A stretch of 64,000 nt of DNA from Onchidella celtica. Lineage: Eukaryota; Mollusca; Gastropoda; Systellommatophora; Onchidiidae. The stretch is taken from contig OZ007576.1 of the NCBI GenBank assembly GCA_963931925.1, positions 12,661,082 to 12,725,081 of the forward strand, given 5' to 3'. Positions 37,517 to 49,279 of this stretch are shown here, one piece after another; positions within the stretch are counted from its first letter, which is position 1, and every line of letters starts with the position of its first letter. The translations under genes were made by a program, and so were the position numbers. Under the pieces are notes generated by a model, which saw only the letters and a list, made by a program, of their open reading frames with translations, was not told the DNA's origin and ran no database searches.

Positions 37517-37716
37517 NNNNNNNNNNNNNNNNNNNNNNNNNNNNNNNNNNNNNNNNNNNNNNNNNNNNNNNNNNNNNNNNNNNNNNNNNNNNNNNNNNNN
37601 NNNNNNNNNNNNNNNNNNNNNNNNNNNNNNNNNNNNNNNNNNNNNNNNNNNNNNNNNNNNNNNNNNNNNNNNNNNNNNNNNNNNNNNNNNNNNNNNNNNN
37701 NNNNNNNNNNNNNNNN
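37517..37716. other. Assembly gap (200 N)
   Basis: Exactly 200 unresolved bases. Translated frames across it are meaningless. The size is probably a placeholder. Confidence 0.99.
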
Positions 37717-37767
37717 CACATTTTTAACGTCTATTGCAATCAAAGAAAAGATCAGAAAAGAAAAATC

Positions 37768-37816
37768 ATGATATGCATTCTCACGGGTACAATGTTCAGT
37801 GGTCTTTTATAACATG
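37768..37816 (+). repeat. 49-bp direct repeat, copy 1
   Basis: ATGATATGCATTCTCACGGG...CTTTTATAACATG is identical, by eye, to 40569-40617. It starts 51 bp after the gap. Confidence 0.9.
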
Positions 37817-38708
37817 TGAACCGTAAATTATTCAGAAATTGCTCTCACAATCATAATAAATCTGTCAATCATTGACAGTGTTCAAGGTATAAAACGACGT
37901 GCTCAGCATTTAGCTTCCCGATTTTCATTTCGGGAATATTAATTGTTGCTTTTACCTCTGTTGATATTTTCCTACTTAAAGCTTTTTGTTTCTTGGTGGC
38001 AGAAGCCTGTGTGGTTGTTGGATGGTTGTTGTTGTATTTATACAAACAAACAAACAAGAAAACAAACAAAATATTCTGACATCAAGATTTTAGGGAAAAC
38101 CCACCAATAGATTGAGGTGAACAGACAATGTTAGAATTCTCACGTAGATTTTTCTCTTTGTTGATTTACTGGACCAAATGTTTGAGTAATAAATTCAAAT
38201 AGCAATTTAACTGCAGATAAGCCCTATTGAAGTTTGTGCACACGCAAAGTGTAAATAAGATTTAACATGTCAAGCCCACAATATGTGACTCATGTTTGTG
38301 TATGGAATGGTGGTAGACGTCTATTTACAGCTAGCCAATCATGTTCAAAAATTAAAAATACCAGATAATTTCATTTATATTATTCAGAAAATAATATCAT
38401 TTCATGCGCACACCGGCTCCCATAGTTGCACCCGAGACACAGAATACGGAGACGAATCATTCCTTCTCATACTACATGTCAACAAATTGCACGAGTTTAC
38501 ATACACGTGAGTACTCCTTTTCGTTCAATTCAAAGATCTTAAAATAGTATTAACCTAGATTCCCTAGTGACGTCACGTCACCGTACCTCAACGCTTTCGG
38601 CCATTGAGGTCAGAAACAACTCTTCCGGTTAGCCTGGTTTACTTTTTCTGTAAAGGGAAGGAGAAGCACTGTGAAAGCGAAACCAAAACATCTGATCACA
38701 TCGTCAGC

Positions 38709-38779
38709 ATTGTTTACGTTTGTGTCGCCCCCGGTTGTACACATCGTAGAAGCAAGGAAACGGACCGATCTTTTCACAG
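38709..38779 (+). pseudogene. THAP N-terminal exon fragment in the P-like element
   Basis: Reads VCVAPGCTHRRSKETDRSFHR and ends at a donor (CACAG|GTGAGA). The C-x3-C pair and the following SFHR fit the first third of a THAP domain, where an F-R-F/F-H-R-F-P motif is split by an intron in many genes. No in-frame ATG is visible just upstream, so the true start is missing or lies in another exon. Confidence 0.5.
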
Positions 38780-39366
38780 GTGAGAACATTTTAAGAAGTT
38801 AACGAGCCCCCCTTCCTCCAGCCTCATTCATTCCATGATGGTCTCAATGGCAGTAATGCATTCTAACTCAGTCAGCTGATTTAGCATTCAGATTGAGTTC
38901 TAAAGAGAACCTAGATCTAGAGCTAGATCTAGTTTATGTAGTAGTTTGTGTAGATCTAGTCAAGTTGAAGTGACGTGTCGTAGACTAGACTAGTTAGGGG
39001 CCTATAGTAGTGTCGGTGTAGTGTAGTAGTAAGGTGTGTTGTATAGATCTCTATTCCAACAGTCTACAGTCTAGTCTCGATAATCCGAACACCTCCATCC
39101 CCAGCTACAACTTTCAGATTATCGAATTTTCGAACTGGACGATGACCCAATCATACACTTACAATGCAGGAGGGTAGACCTAGAATTTAGCGCCTATCCA
39201 TACAATGTAGGCCTACTTGGCCAAAAAAAAAACACACACACACACAGATTTACTTTTATAAGACAAAAAAAAAAGAAAAAGATGGTTAAGTCTAATCTGG
39301 AGCGGGTAATTCTGGGACTGAACCCGGAAATTTATTCTCCCTCTCCTCTACATGTCTGTCTCCCCT

Positions 39367-39368
<2 letters not shown>

Positions 39369-39403
<35 letters not shown>

Positions 39404-39696
39404 TTTTTTTTGGGGGGGGGGGGGAGGGGGGTGTCTGTCACAGGTAGTTGGAGGCTGCTGTTGACGTAGCAAATTATGATTTTATGTAGCCATTATCATG
39501 CTTGCGCCTTATCCCCCCCCCTCACACTCTCACATGCTACTAGTGAGTGTCTGCCCATGCACTTGAGCTTCTGCTGGATCTTGATATCCGTCTGTTTATT
39601 TTATTAGAGGGGGGGGGGGGTGAGGTTGTCGATTACTTTCATTTTTTCTGATTTTGTAGCTGTTATGGTGGTACGTCTTATAATACCCCTCTCTCC

Positions 39697-39738
<42 letters not shown>

Positions 39739-39740
39739 AA
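39369..39740. repeat. CT and G simple-sequence tracts
   Basis: Two CT blocks (39369-39400 and 39685-39739) and G tracts (39412-39430 and 39609-39621) inside the P-like element. Confidence 0.9.
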
Positions 39741-40568
39741 CACACACGTTGAAGTAAGAATTTGCGAGTCTGTCGGTCCAAGCTTCTGAGTTTCTTTTTC
39801 TAGACCTCCTTATACATGTATTAAAAACAATTGTAGGCCTACAATGTTCTCTTATTCTAGAATCTCTGACATTTTCCTGATTGTTGTAGCACTCAAGATC
39901 TACTTTTCTCGACAACGTAAAACAACAAGCTAGGCTTACTATGTACTACATCGTGGGTCTACTATCAAATTCGAGGCAAACGGTTTGTGTTTCCTGTGGT
40001 AAACAGTAGCGTTGCTAGGCCGCCGCTTGGACAACTTGACCTCAAGCCGCCATTGTTTTCGCTCTCCACGCCCGGGACGCCGCGAGCTGGTTCTCGCAGC
40101 GCGACTAGGGAATCTAGGTTAATACTATTTTAAGATCTTTGGTTCAATTATGAAGGAGTGTGGTGGTGCGACGTTGCATTGTTGACATCGGTGATACGCG
40201 CGCAAGTCGACGGACGGAATATGACGAATTGACTCGTCTCGATATCCTGTGTCTGGGGTTATACTATCTACTCGACTACCTAATTAACCTTTCTCATGAT
40301 ATTCAATGATAGGATGATGTAATCAAACGACACGCTTCCAAATCTGAGATCTGCCTACCGAGGTACAAATGAAAGCCATCCACGACTAATTGTAAAGAAA
40401 AAAAAAAGTTAATGACAGAAAAACAAAATAATCAACATAAACATACAAAACACCAAAGTCCCTATGAAAAAGCCTTGGCTAAAATGGCATTCTTGGGCAG
40501 AGAACGTTTCATGAACTGCTATTAATTTCATCGTCACAGAAACCCAGTCCTTTCTGCTAAGAAGAATT

Positions 40569-40617
40569 ATGATATGCATTCTCACGGGTACAATGTTCAG
40601 TGGTCTTTTATAACATG
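40569..40617 (+). repeat. 49-bp direct repeat, copy 2
   Basis: Second identical copy of the sequence at 37768, 2.8 kb downstream. The sequence before and after differs between the copies. Confidence 0.9.
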
Positions 40618-43600
40618 GACCTCTTCATGAAATCCTTGATCCTTTATCAATCCCCCAAGTATTTACCTAAGAGCAAAAGAAGAAGAAGAAATGGCAGTTC
40701 AGCATTCATCGACCTCCCCCGCCCCAATCCTTCTTCGAAACCCCATTTATGTGCCATTTCAATAGACCACCATAGAGAGGCCTGGCAGTTTAATCCCTTT
40801 TCATTATTTCATTATTGTGAATTGATCCTCTCAGAGCAAACTTCTGTGAAGAATTTTTTTGATGATATCGTTACTAGATGTTGGATAAAAGTTTCAGCAA
40901 CGTAACTGGAATAAATAATTAAATTAAATCTGAATTTGAGATTTTATAACTAAGTTGTGATAATTTGCTCCTCTGCGTTGACAAAATAAATACATTTACA
41001 AGGATATCCTACTTTAAACACTGAGATATCATTGTGACGAGATCTTCCCTATGAGCCTCTGCGGTGGAGCCCTGAGTTTATCTTGCAATTGTGAGCATTG
41101 TCGTGGCATGATCGTATCACTCAAGTTGTTCATTGACTGCATGTGCGTCTTGCCATTGCTACGTGGATGTCAGTATTCATTTCATTGATTTCTGGCCGTC
41201 AATTTCTTCATGCACATGTTTTGCCTTCATAAAATCCCTAGTTCGTTTCTCCGTACAAAAATAACGACATTGTATTGTTGCCATGAAATGGCGGCTGAAG
41301 AAAACTACGGTCATACTGCCGTGCTGCTCTTATAGGTAAAATGGCAGAGATTAAGTACAATGGTCCATTCTCATAGTGCTCCTCCAACACATACAGACAA
41401 AGAAAGGTCAGAGAAGAATACACATATCAAATTGTCCAGAGGCCAGCTATGACGCAGACAACGACCTCCACTGTGACAGTGGCAGATACCATCTACAAAC
41501 GGGTTCGTTATTATTCTCTCCAGCTCTGATCGAGTCCGCCAGACGAACTAGGTCTTCTTTCCTAAAGGTAACTAACGCCAGAACGTGCTCTACGTGCTAT
41601 TTCAATTCCCTGTTATAGATCTAGATCAGTGTGACAACCTGTACCTCTCCAAGAAAATAAACAAATAAATCAAGTTGACTATTGTTTTCAGTAATGCGGA
41701 GGGAAATAAAAAAAAAACAACCGAGGCTTTCGTTTTTACCATGAACAATACCGCCCCCCCCCCCACACACACACACACGAGGCACACCGCTCCTTTTTTT
41801 CCCCTCAAAACAGAACATTCTGAAGACCAATAATAAACGAAAAGATTTATTACCTACAGCAAACATGACAGCAATAGAGACAACAAAATAAAGAAACGTT
41901 CAATGGTAGATAGAGAGCTGGACGACAAGATGTTGTATATCAGAGACCACTACAAGCTGCCACAACAGGGTCGACGGCACAGTCGCATTCATGCCAGCAG
42001 TTCTGTGTGACAATAAATATTTGACAGGGGTTCAGGAATCTTTCAGATATTCTGTTTTCAATGCGCAGAAACTACAAAATAACGTTTTTACCAGCCGAGA
42101 TCCCCAGTTTTCACCAGGGATGGTAGACAAAAATTTGACAGTATCTTTTGCTGTGATGTCTTGCCTCACCCAGAAGCATATTGCGTAGTGTAATCCTCAA
42201 TACGTTCTCGTGCTATTGAAATAGACGCAGTAGTGATCCCTGCAAGTAATTTTAATATCTTTTTGTGTCTTTTCATTTTGCAATGTTTTCTTGTCTCGCC
42301 GACTGGGACAAATTCATGTATAAACTAATCTAAATGCAGCTTTGCGCAACTGGTTGTGCAAACAAGGGAACTGTTGACGGTGGGTGTGGTAGGGGAGGGG
42401 TGTATGACAGAAGAAACATATTACTACATATATGGGGCAAAGACAGATGAAGGGAAGATCTGTTTCTTATGGCCGTCTCGTAATATATTCTAATGTCAAC
42501 TCGAACTGATCCAGTGATCTGTAAATCTAATACCAAATCTTAAGGGGTTGACATAGCAAAAGAACACATACTGGGAAGGGGGAGGGGGGAGATACCTTGA
42601 AGATTTCGAAGGAAACAGACTTTCCACATGACTGATTTGCTATAGCGTGAAATATTCCGTTTATAGCTGCTGGCAGTTGGAATACATACTTATGAATTTG
42701 GATAGTAACGCATCAACGCTCTTTTCCTTAAGTTTGAATAAAAGTTATATTTTGGCCAAACTGAATAACGTGCTTCCAAAACTTGAATGGGCTCTTGCTA
42801 TAACTCTCGACATGTCTTCGGATGAAGCAGCCGTTTCGCGCTACAGTTGAAAAGAATCGTTCGTCAGTGACTGGCCCAGGGGAGTGTCCACCACAAAGTG
42901 CAGCGCGTGTAGACAATAGGGTCACTAGATGGTAGATTTCGAATGTCAAAGGCTCCCCATTGAAGTAAGAGTGAGATGTGAGCTGTGGCGTACTTTAAGT
43001 GCACTGAAATGTGCCCAAATGTCCAAATATTATAAAAACCACGAAGAACTGGGGGGGGGGGGGGGAGGGGGGTCGCAGCAAGGCTTAAAGCAAAGTCAAA
43101 CATTGGCAAAAAGAAAAAGTTGTATTTAGCAAACCCTCGCGTAAGAAGTAATACCCAAAAACGATACAATAGAACGCGAAGAAAAAGGGAAGACAAAAAA
43201 TACCGAATATCTCAGTTAAAACCTTCCGCAAGGAAAAAAAAAAAATACAACAACAAAAATAGAAAATTGAACAGAACTAAAAAAAAAATGTAGAATATTA
43301 AATATGTAGAGAATATCAAACCAATACGGCACGTCAACTTATCTGCGTGTCCTGACTTGCATTTTCGCAGAGAAGCACGCCCGCCAATGTGTGGACATTA
43401 TTTCTTACGCGGGCTTTGCTACATACAAGTTTTTCTTTTTGTCAATTTTTGGCTCCGCAAAATGTCGACCACGTTCTCCTTCGGAAACCCCATTACCAGG
43501 ACAAGGTAACAACTTGCTATTTCTGTATACTAGTACGTCTTGATCTTTTGTCCACGGAACAGTTTCGTTGTGATTTCATGTGTCTTAATAGTTTTCTAAT

Positions 43601-43711
43601 CACATCAACGAGATGACTGGGTTTTGTCAGAAAGTTCAAACTGAGACTAAAGGACAAATGATTTGCCGGCAATACAGGACAGCCAAGAACAATCAACGAC
43701 TAAACAAATTG

Positions 43712-43967
43712 TCCCCTTAGAATGACAATTCCTGTCTCCACTTTTTGGCTGAACTGAGTTACACATTACACACTACTTCTAATGACCTTTTCCACTGTGT
43801 GTCAAAGTACCAAGCAGATTCAATGTGTAATTTTAAGTATTACTAAAAAGAAAAAAAATTCTTTGCTCTAAAAGCTATGATCACATGAAACTTCAATCCT
43901 CGATTTCTCAAAAGTTGATTGAAGGGGGTTAGAACGGTGTCATTCTGTAATCTGAGGGGACGAAATC
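43712..43967 (+). repeat. Dispersed repeat family C, copy 3
   Basis: The best-preserved ends of this family: CCCCTTAGAATGAC at the left, and GTCATTCTGTAATCTGAGGGG as a loose inverse at the right. This suggests a TIR element. Interior motifs match the copies at 8335 and 25305. Confidence 0.75.
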
Positions 43968-44632
43968 TTACCAGGAAGTCACGACAGAAGTGATGGTGTA
44001 ATTGGAATGAGGATTCATAGGTAAGAAGGACAGAGAGCTGAAAACGGAATTGATCACGGATGGCACACTGAGTTGGTTTCAGAAAGACGAATCCAACCAT
44101 ATATTACATGCTCAGGTTTGATCTAGTGAAAAACTTGACGGAATATTAAAAAACAGGGAAGTTCTGAATAGTTATACTGTGGAAACTGCCACATGCTATA
44201 ACCGCAGGTCAAAACCCTGAACTTGGGTGAAATGTCGTGAAAGTGTAAGATTTTGATTTATATATACAAAACGATGAGTATAAAAGTTTCTGGGAACACA
44301 GTCTTTCATCGTTCGTCACAGAGGTCGAGGATATTCAGTGACTGTGAAATACTGGTCCTTAGAAACTTCGATCGCTAACACTAGGGGCTGTTGTTTGGGA
44401 CGAATAGTATTTACATTATAAGCCATTGCTGAACGACGGACACAACTCAATATTTTGTCTATTTGGCCTTGTAATTAGTCTGCGTGCCCATAACAACGTT
44501 GTTACACTAATGAATTTGTTATAAAAAACACCGGGACAGTTAGTATAGGCCCATTGCGAATGACGTCACAGAGTGTTTTTGTTTTGTTCTTCCGATACCC
44601 AAGATGGCTGGTGGATCAACTGATGAGTGTAA

Positions 44633-45355
44633 GGGTCGAGACAGAGTGAACTCACATTTCGTACAACTTCACACTGCTTCCTCACCGGTTGCACAAAAAC
44701 TTAAACCGTTGTAAGCGAGCGGAGTGCAGCCTACAAACAACCGTTTGAAAGTTCACGGTGTCTCCTCATCTTCCACACAGGGACGGACCGTGATTACATT
44801 TTTACAGCTGCACTAAATTTCGTCCTCGGTTCATCCGGGAAGGATGACGCAATGACGACCGGGGGAGGGGGGGCGTGGTCGGTCGACACGTGTGTTGTTC
44901 TTTTCAAATTCAGTGTGATACCAGTGAGTGTGTATTGTGCCTGAAAATCAACATGGATGAAGCAATGATTGCGGCCGCAGAAAAGCGTCTAGCTTTATAT
45001 ATGACAAAACATCCAATGAATATTCCAACCAAATATTCGTTCCAAACCAATGGACAGAAATCGCTCTGGAACTTGGACAAGAAGGGTATGTTTAATAAAA
45101 TTCAAATGACTTGAACGAGTGTCTGTATTTGAGCCAATAAAGCATGATGAGTCTCAAACAAGAAACACCGACAACTGTTGACGGCATCTTGAACGGAAAT
45201 CAGCCGTGCCAGATACGAGTCTCGAGACGGGCCAGTGAGAACGGCTTGTGAACTCACTCTGCTTGAGATTTCACATGAAATTCATTTCACGGTTCAACCA
45301 CATAAAATGTGGAAGTAGTGTGAATTGTGAGTGTGGGTCTACTCTGTCTCGACCT
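44633..45355 (+). mobile_element. PIF/Harbinger-like element (723 bp) with MADF exon
   Basis: Ends GGGTCGAGACAGAGT and ACTCTGTCTCGACCT are inverted copies apart from the first base. It is flanked by TAA on both sides; the uninterrupted relatives read GTGTAACTTC, so the 3-bp duplication is real. TTA/TAA duplications are typical of PIF/Harbinger (knowledge). The MADF exon inside agrees, since these elements encode a Myb/MADF-type partner protein. Confidence 0.8.
44953..45085 (+). pseudogene. MADF-domain exon, frameshifted
   Basis: MDEAMIAAAEKRLALYMTKHP starts like a MADF DNA-binding domain (the 'I-x-A-V-x-K-R-P-x-L-Y-D-x-x-H-P' pattern). A 2-base insertion right after HP shifts the frame. In the next frame YSNQIFVPNQWTEIALELG follows, the expected continuation with its W-x-E-I-A motif. 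The exon ends at a donor (GAAGG|GTATGT). In PIF/Harbinger transposons such a protein helps import or recruit the transposase. This copy cannot encode it. Confidence 0.7.
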
Positions 45356-46359
45356 TAACTTCCAGATATGTCTAAGCGGTTAAAATGCCTGCTGGTTGCA
45401 TTGCAGTTGACTGTTATGTCAGGGGTGGAAAAGACGGATCCAAGCTGGTCAGATTCCCTACCATCCATGTAAACAATAGAAAAGAAGTGAAAGGACTGAC
45501 CGAACGTCTCCCATGTGCATGTACAAGCGTGCCATTGTTTACTGTAGTGAACTACTTTTAGCTTGCCGCCGGTTGGTTCGCGATGCCTGAAGTGCTCGCA
45601 GTGCAAATCAGCTAAGGAATCAAAACCAGTGCTACAACCGCCATGGTGATGCGTCGGTCCTTACATCAAAAATGACCGATATGCGCAATGGGCCTATTGC
45701 CAGGATCAATTTGGAAATATTGCCAGTGAGTTCCTAAAATTATTACCGTACTTCAGCACAGCAAAGGCCGTTTTGAAAGTTCACACGGACAGTCCAGGCA
45801 ACTGTATTATGGCGTTGTTGAATTAATTCATGCCAGGTTTTTTACTGTAGTTGCCAAACGGTAATCATAAGTCAATACAAACACTTCCACTTCCATTGCC
45901 CTTTCATCTCACCTACGTTGTCAAACTCCCTAAACCAGTCGACTGGGCTCAACAATCGCATGCATTCCTGAGAAATTAAAAATTTGCTCTTTGTTTTTTC
46001 TTTTGCCAAAAAGGATAATCAATCTCAACGAAAAATATTCATGATGTCGCAAAAGTTGATTGTTTAGATCTTCCTGAAGCACCTCTGTACTGAAGTTCCA
46101 GGATGGTCACAGATATCAATCACTGGAAACGACTAATCTTCACTTAACAGTTGACATGAACTGGCACCGTACGAAATCCATGCATTCTAACTTGTTTAGA
46201 ATAGAGAGACAACACCATCTCGCAAAATTCTGGATGTCCTTATATATTATTACTATTTTAGGCACATTCTGAAATTTCAGAGAGAAAGAGGTTTGTATAT
46301 TCTTCTCCTCTCCCAGTCACAATTAATGTAATCCATATATCAGTTAATTCAAATCTTCC

Positions 46360-46547
46360 ATCCAATGTCCAAACAGTGAGTGCGTGTGAATAATGTTGTG
46401 TGAGCAATGTGCGTGTGTGCGGTATGCGTTAAAGACCTGTAGGTCTTAGATATCGTATTTACTATTGAGCTGTTACTGATGCTGTGACAACAAATTTCCT
46501 GGCAACATGATAATAAAGTTATATTTTATCTTATCTTATCTTATCTC
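46360..46547 (+). mobile_element. Retroelement 3' tail ending in (TTATC)n at the splice donor
   Basis: Ends AATAAAGTTATATTTTATC then TTATC repeats, the layout of a non-LTR or SINE 3' end, though a different family from the 53-56 kb element. Its plus-strand tail stops within about three bases of the donor of the PTB gene's first coding exon. The 5' limit is a guess. Confidence 0.6.
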
Positions 46548-46549
46548 AC

Positions 46550-46735
46550 CTGAATGGTTAGTTTCGGAGGTCTGTCCATCTTCTTTTGGCGTCGTCTTAA
46601 CTCTCTGATAACTGGGTCTGTATATCTCTGACCCCTTAGCCCCCTGCATTCCATCCATCCTAGAAATTCCACGTAAAACTGGGATTTCTTGGTGAATGGG
46701 TCCTGGTCTTTGGCTTTGCCCGGGAAAAAAGACAT
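46550..46735 (-). CDS. PTB/PID-domain adaptor protein, first coding exon
   Basis: Encodes residues 1-62: a basic start (MSFFPGKAKDQDPF), then the opening of a PTB domain, SQFYVEFLGWMECRGLRG, a helix-like DPVIRELRRRQKK and strand KLTIQ, which runs straight into VSRKELKIT of the next exon. The Y-x-V-x-F/Y-L-G opening is the classic PTB first strand. I chose the ATG at 46735 for its context (CTGCCATGT) and because residues upstream look unlike protein. The frame is open back to 46858, so an upstream coding exon is possible. The donor is CAG|GTGAGA, phase 0. Confidence 0.8.
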
Positions 46736-46859
46736 GGCAGTGTTGGCTCTCTTAGGCTGGCTTTGAAATGTCACAGTAATCCGATGAAGAATCGGGAACA
46801 CCTTTTTTAGTAACCCATGCAGAAAAGTCCTTTTACCTCGGAATGACCCTTGGCACACT

Positions 46860-49040
46860 TCTCGGTGAAGGTTGTAGTATTAATCCCAGTGGCCAACAGC
46901 TAATCTTGATCAATTCTGTAACATACATCAAAATGGCAACGTTAGTATGAATAAATACTGGACACATCTATAGGTTACAATGGCAGTTCATTGTTGCTGA
47001 AACATTCTCATGGTTTATGTTGCTTTTATTGGGTGGTCCCATCCATGGTAATTTGCTAATCTTGAAGTCAAATTCTCCTTGAAAGCAGAATTACATTCTC
47101 GACTTTAAGAAAACAAATTAAGAAAGAACACAGAAAGAGTATGTAATTTCCGATCCGAGAAATTTCTGAGTTTGCTGCTAATTATAAACACAACTTGGTT
47201 CACATCTGTAACATGCTTAATAATCTTGTTGTACACACAACTCAAACAAACTTTTTTGTCCGCGTCGACCTGTGTCCTTTTCGGTACGTAAAATATTCTG
47301 TTATAAACAAAGAAGTAAATGGATTGAACGGAAAAATCCTACATCGAATACTTTTCGTTATGAAATTGTTATATTTCTACACACACGATATAATATACAT
47401 GAACCTGTCACGGACTTGTCATGTCAGGTCCAGAATTTGGCCGCAGACAGTTGCGAGACAGTTTAATTCGTTATAATTATATTATTCCAGTTGGTGTTCT
47501 TCACCTTTTGAGAGTCACAAAGATCAGATCAGAAAGTCGCCTATGAATGTTGCTTACAAAAGGAAGTACAAAATAACACCGGGACAGTCCCACAAACATT
47601 TAAAAAAAAAAAAAAAATTTGATTTAGCAACAAAAAGAAGTACACGCATAAAATAGCATCGGGAAAGTCCCAGAGACATTACAAAATAAATGAGAATAAA
47701 CTTTTTAATTACACGTACTTTTTTTTTATAAATTAAAGTTGACGTATCTTCATAATGGGTCGATAATTGAAAGCATATAAATAACATGAACTCTATAGGC
47801 GGGGTCATTGATCTCCTGCCAATACAGTTGACTTATTTACCTTCGTAACTGTTTGAAGTTATTTCGGTTTAGCTTCCTTTGAATGTGCTTTTTATTGCAC
47901 CATTATATTTGGTTGTGCAACGTGTCTAGGTGAATGGCTATGGATGAATAGACCAATGTGTCAAAGGAACTCGTTCGTAATATTTTCTGCTGGCAGATAA
48001 GGAATGAAAAGAGTATTGACAGACAGTTTTGTCTCTGAAATCTGATACATATAAATCGATTAAGTTTCATATCTTAATAGTTAATCCCCCCCCCCCCCAC
48101 CCGCCCTTTTTTTTTCCTCCTCACACACTTTCTTGATCTCAACAGTAAATCAATGCCGCCTATGAAAATTTAATTCATATCTCAGGACAAAATCCACAAG
48201 ACACTTATGAACATGAGGTGGTCAGGTTGAACAGAAACTGTATAATGGCAAACAAACGTCGCAAGAGAAGGGGTTGGCTGTCGACTGACAATTTTCATCC
48301 ACAGAAATCAATTTTGATGACATGTGACTGAAAAACAGATGTCACTCTAATATATAACACCGGGAAGGAAGAACATGTAATCCATGATGTAGAAACAATT
48401 ACGCACTCACTGAGTAAAGAACTTCTCCCCGCACTACAAGTGTTGATTGTAAATTACATTCTAATGTGTGAACAGGTGGACACATTAATCTTATCTTCCA
48501 CAGCCCACTGACGTTTTACCTGTCTGTCGTTATCTCACACAAGCAACTCTCTTCGGTCTTATGAGAGAAAAGACAACAGTAAGAGAATAGTTTGTTTGTT
48601 GTTGGTTTTGGTTTTTTTTCACTTTATTTAAATGAAAGAGTGAGTTGTCACAATCATGTCACATCATGCCCGTGAGAGAGTGCCTACCGAAACTTGCTAT
48701 ATTATTGTCAAAAACAAAGTTTAGAAAATTTGCGAAGTATAATAATAGTAATATTATTATCAACTGTAGTAAGTATTACTATGCTCAGTGTTTAGATGTT
48801 TTGGTGATTTTCAAGGGTAGCTATCAGAGTTTGAAACATCTTAATTCACTAAAATGAATTGACTACTCAAGCTGTTGTAAACTGTGTATTTTTGCCAATA
48901 TTTTACTCTGCCTATTCGGCTTGTCACTCCTCTGTTTCTGGTGTAAACTGATATTTTAGAAATATAAGATGAGATCGGAATCATTTTCTTGTCGCATGAA
49001 GGAAATTCTCTTTCACAGAGCGTTGAAGCACATACCGCGG
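46860..49040. other. Upstream region of the PTB-domain gene, non-coding
   Basis: No gene recognised. Two related stretches near 47565-47605 and 47630-47685 share AGTACA...AACACCGGGACAGTCCCA-like motifs. Promoter or 5' non-coding exons of the PTB gene may be here but I cannot define them. Confidence 0.4.
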
Positions 49041-49044
49041 GATA

Positions 49045-49279
49045 GAGCAAAATTGTTGTATCTCCAGGTTTATGAATAATGGTAGCTTACTGGGAAATAC
49101 CACAATATTGCTCTCAATGATCTCATTTTTAAGGGAGATACAACAATACTGCTTCTCTGTAACATGGAACTGGTTAAAGATAGCGGAATAACGAAAAAAA
49201 TTGCAAGAAGCAGTTTGTTATTATTACAGTATTGCCATTATGAACCCCACATAAACCTGGAGATACAACAATTTTGCTC
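49045..49279. mobile_element. Mariner/Tc1-type MITE (235 bp)
   Basis: Starts GAGCAAAATTGTTGTATCTC and ends GAGATACAACAATTTTGCTC, arms about 35 bp, flanked by TA on each side (49043-49044 and 49280-49281). A TA duplication is typical for Tc1/mariner (knowledge). Non-coding. Confidence 0.75.

Larger units (their letters stand above)
38531..40141 (+). mobile_element. P-like (or hAT) element, 1611 bp, with THAP exon
   Basis: TIRs start CAAAGATCTTAAAATAGT and continue for about 37 bp (TATTAACCTAGATTCCCTAGT), perfectly inverted at the right end. The 8-bp duplication GTTCAATT flanks it, and that octamer occurs once in intact MITE-A copies. CA-type ends with an 8-bp TSD fit both P and hAT superfamilies. 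A THAP start inside favours P (knowledge: P transposases begin with THAP). The rest is CT and G tracts and non-coding, so it is non-autonomous. Confidence 0.75.
38432..40257 (+). mobile_element. MITE-A copy 5, split by a 1.6 kb element
   Basis: The left part CCGAGACACAGAATACGGAG through TCGTTCAATT and the right part GTTCAATTATGAAGGAGTG through GATATCCTGTGTCTGGG form one MITE-A. Outer flanks GTTGCAC and GTTATAC agree at five of seven bases, a plausible eroded 7-bp TSD. Confidence 0.8.
44547..45695 (+). mobile_element. ISL2EU-like THAP element, split by a Harbinger-like insertion
   Basis: TIRs AGGCCCATTGCG and CGCAATGGGCCT with AT on both sides. After removing the inner insertion it is collinear with the 402-bp element at 10599. 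At 45386 the THAP start MPAGCIAVDCYVRGG, KLVRFPTIHV is present, with Cys5 and Cys10 intact but the second C2CH half missing. Confidence 0.8.
35360..46549 (-). other. 11.2 kb phase-0 intron of the PTB-domain gene
   Basis: Starts GTGAGA after CAG at the donor and ends TTTTCGCAG at the acceptor; both exons join between codons. It holds a foldback near 36.4 kb, the assembly gap, MITE-A copy 5 with a P-like insertion, repeat C copy 3 and the nested THAP/MADF elements. Stretches 40618-43700 and 45700-46350 show no gene or recognised repeat apart from G/C tracts (for example 43051-43073). Confidence 0.8.

Noticed and set aside
37331-37812. Frames of 80-146 codons around the gap
   Set aside because: They run through 200 N bases and have no sequence support.
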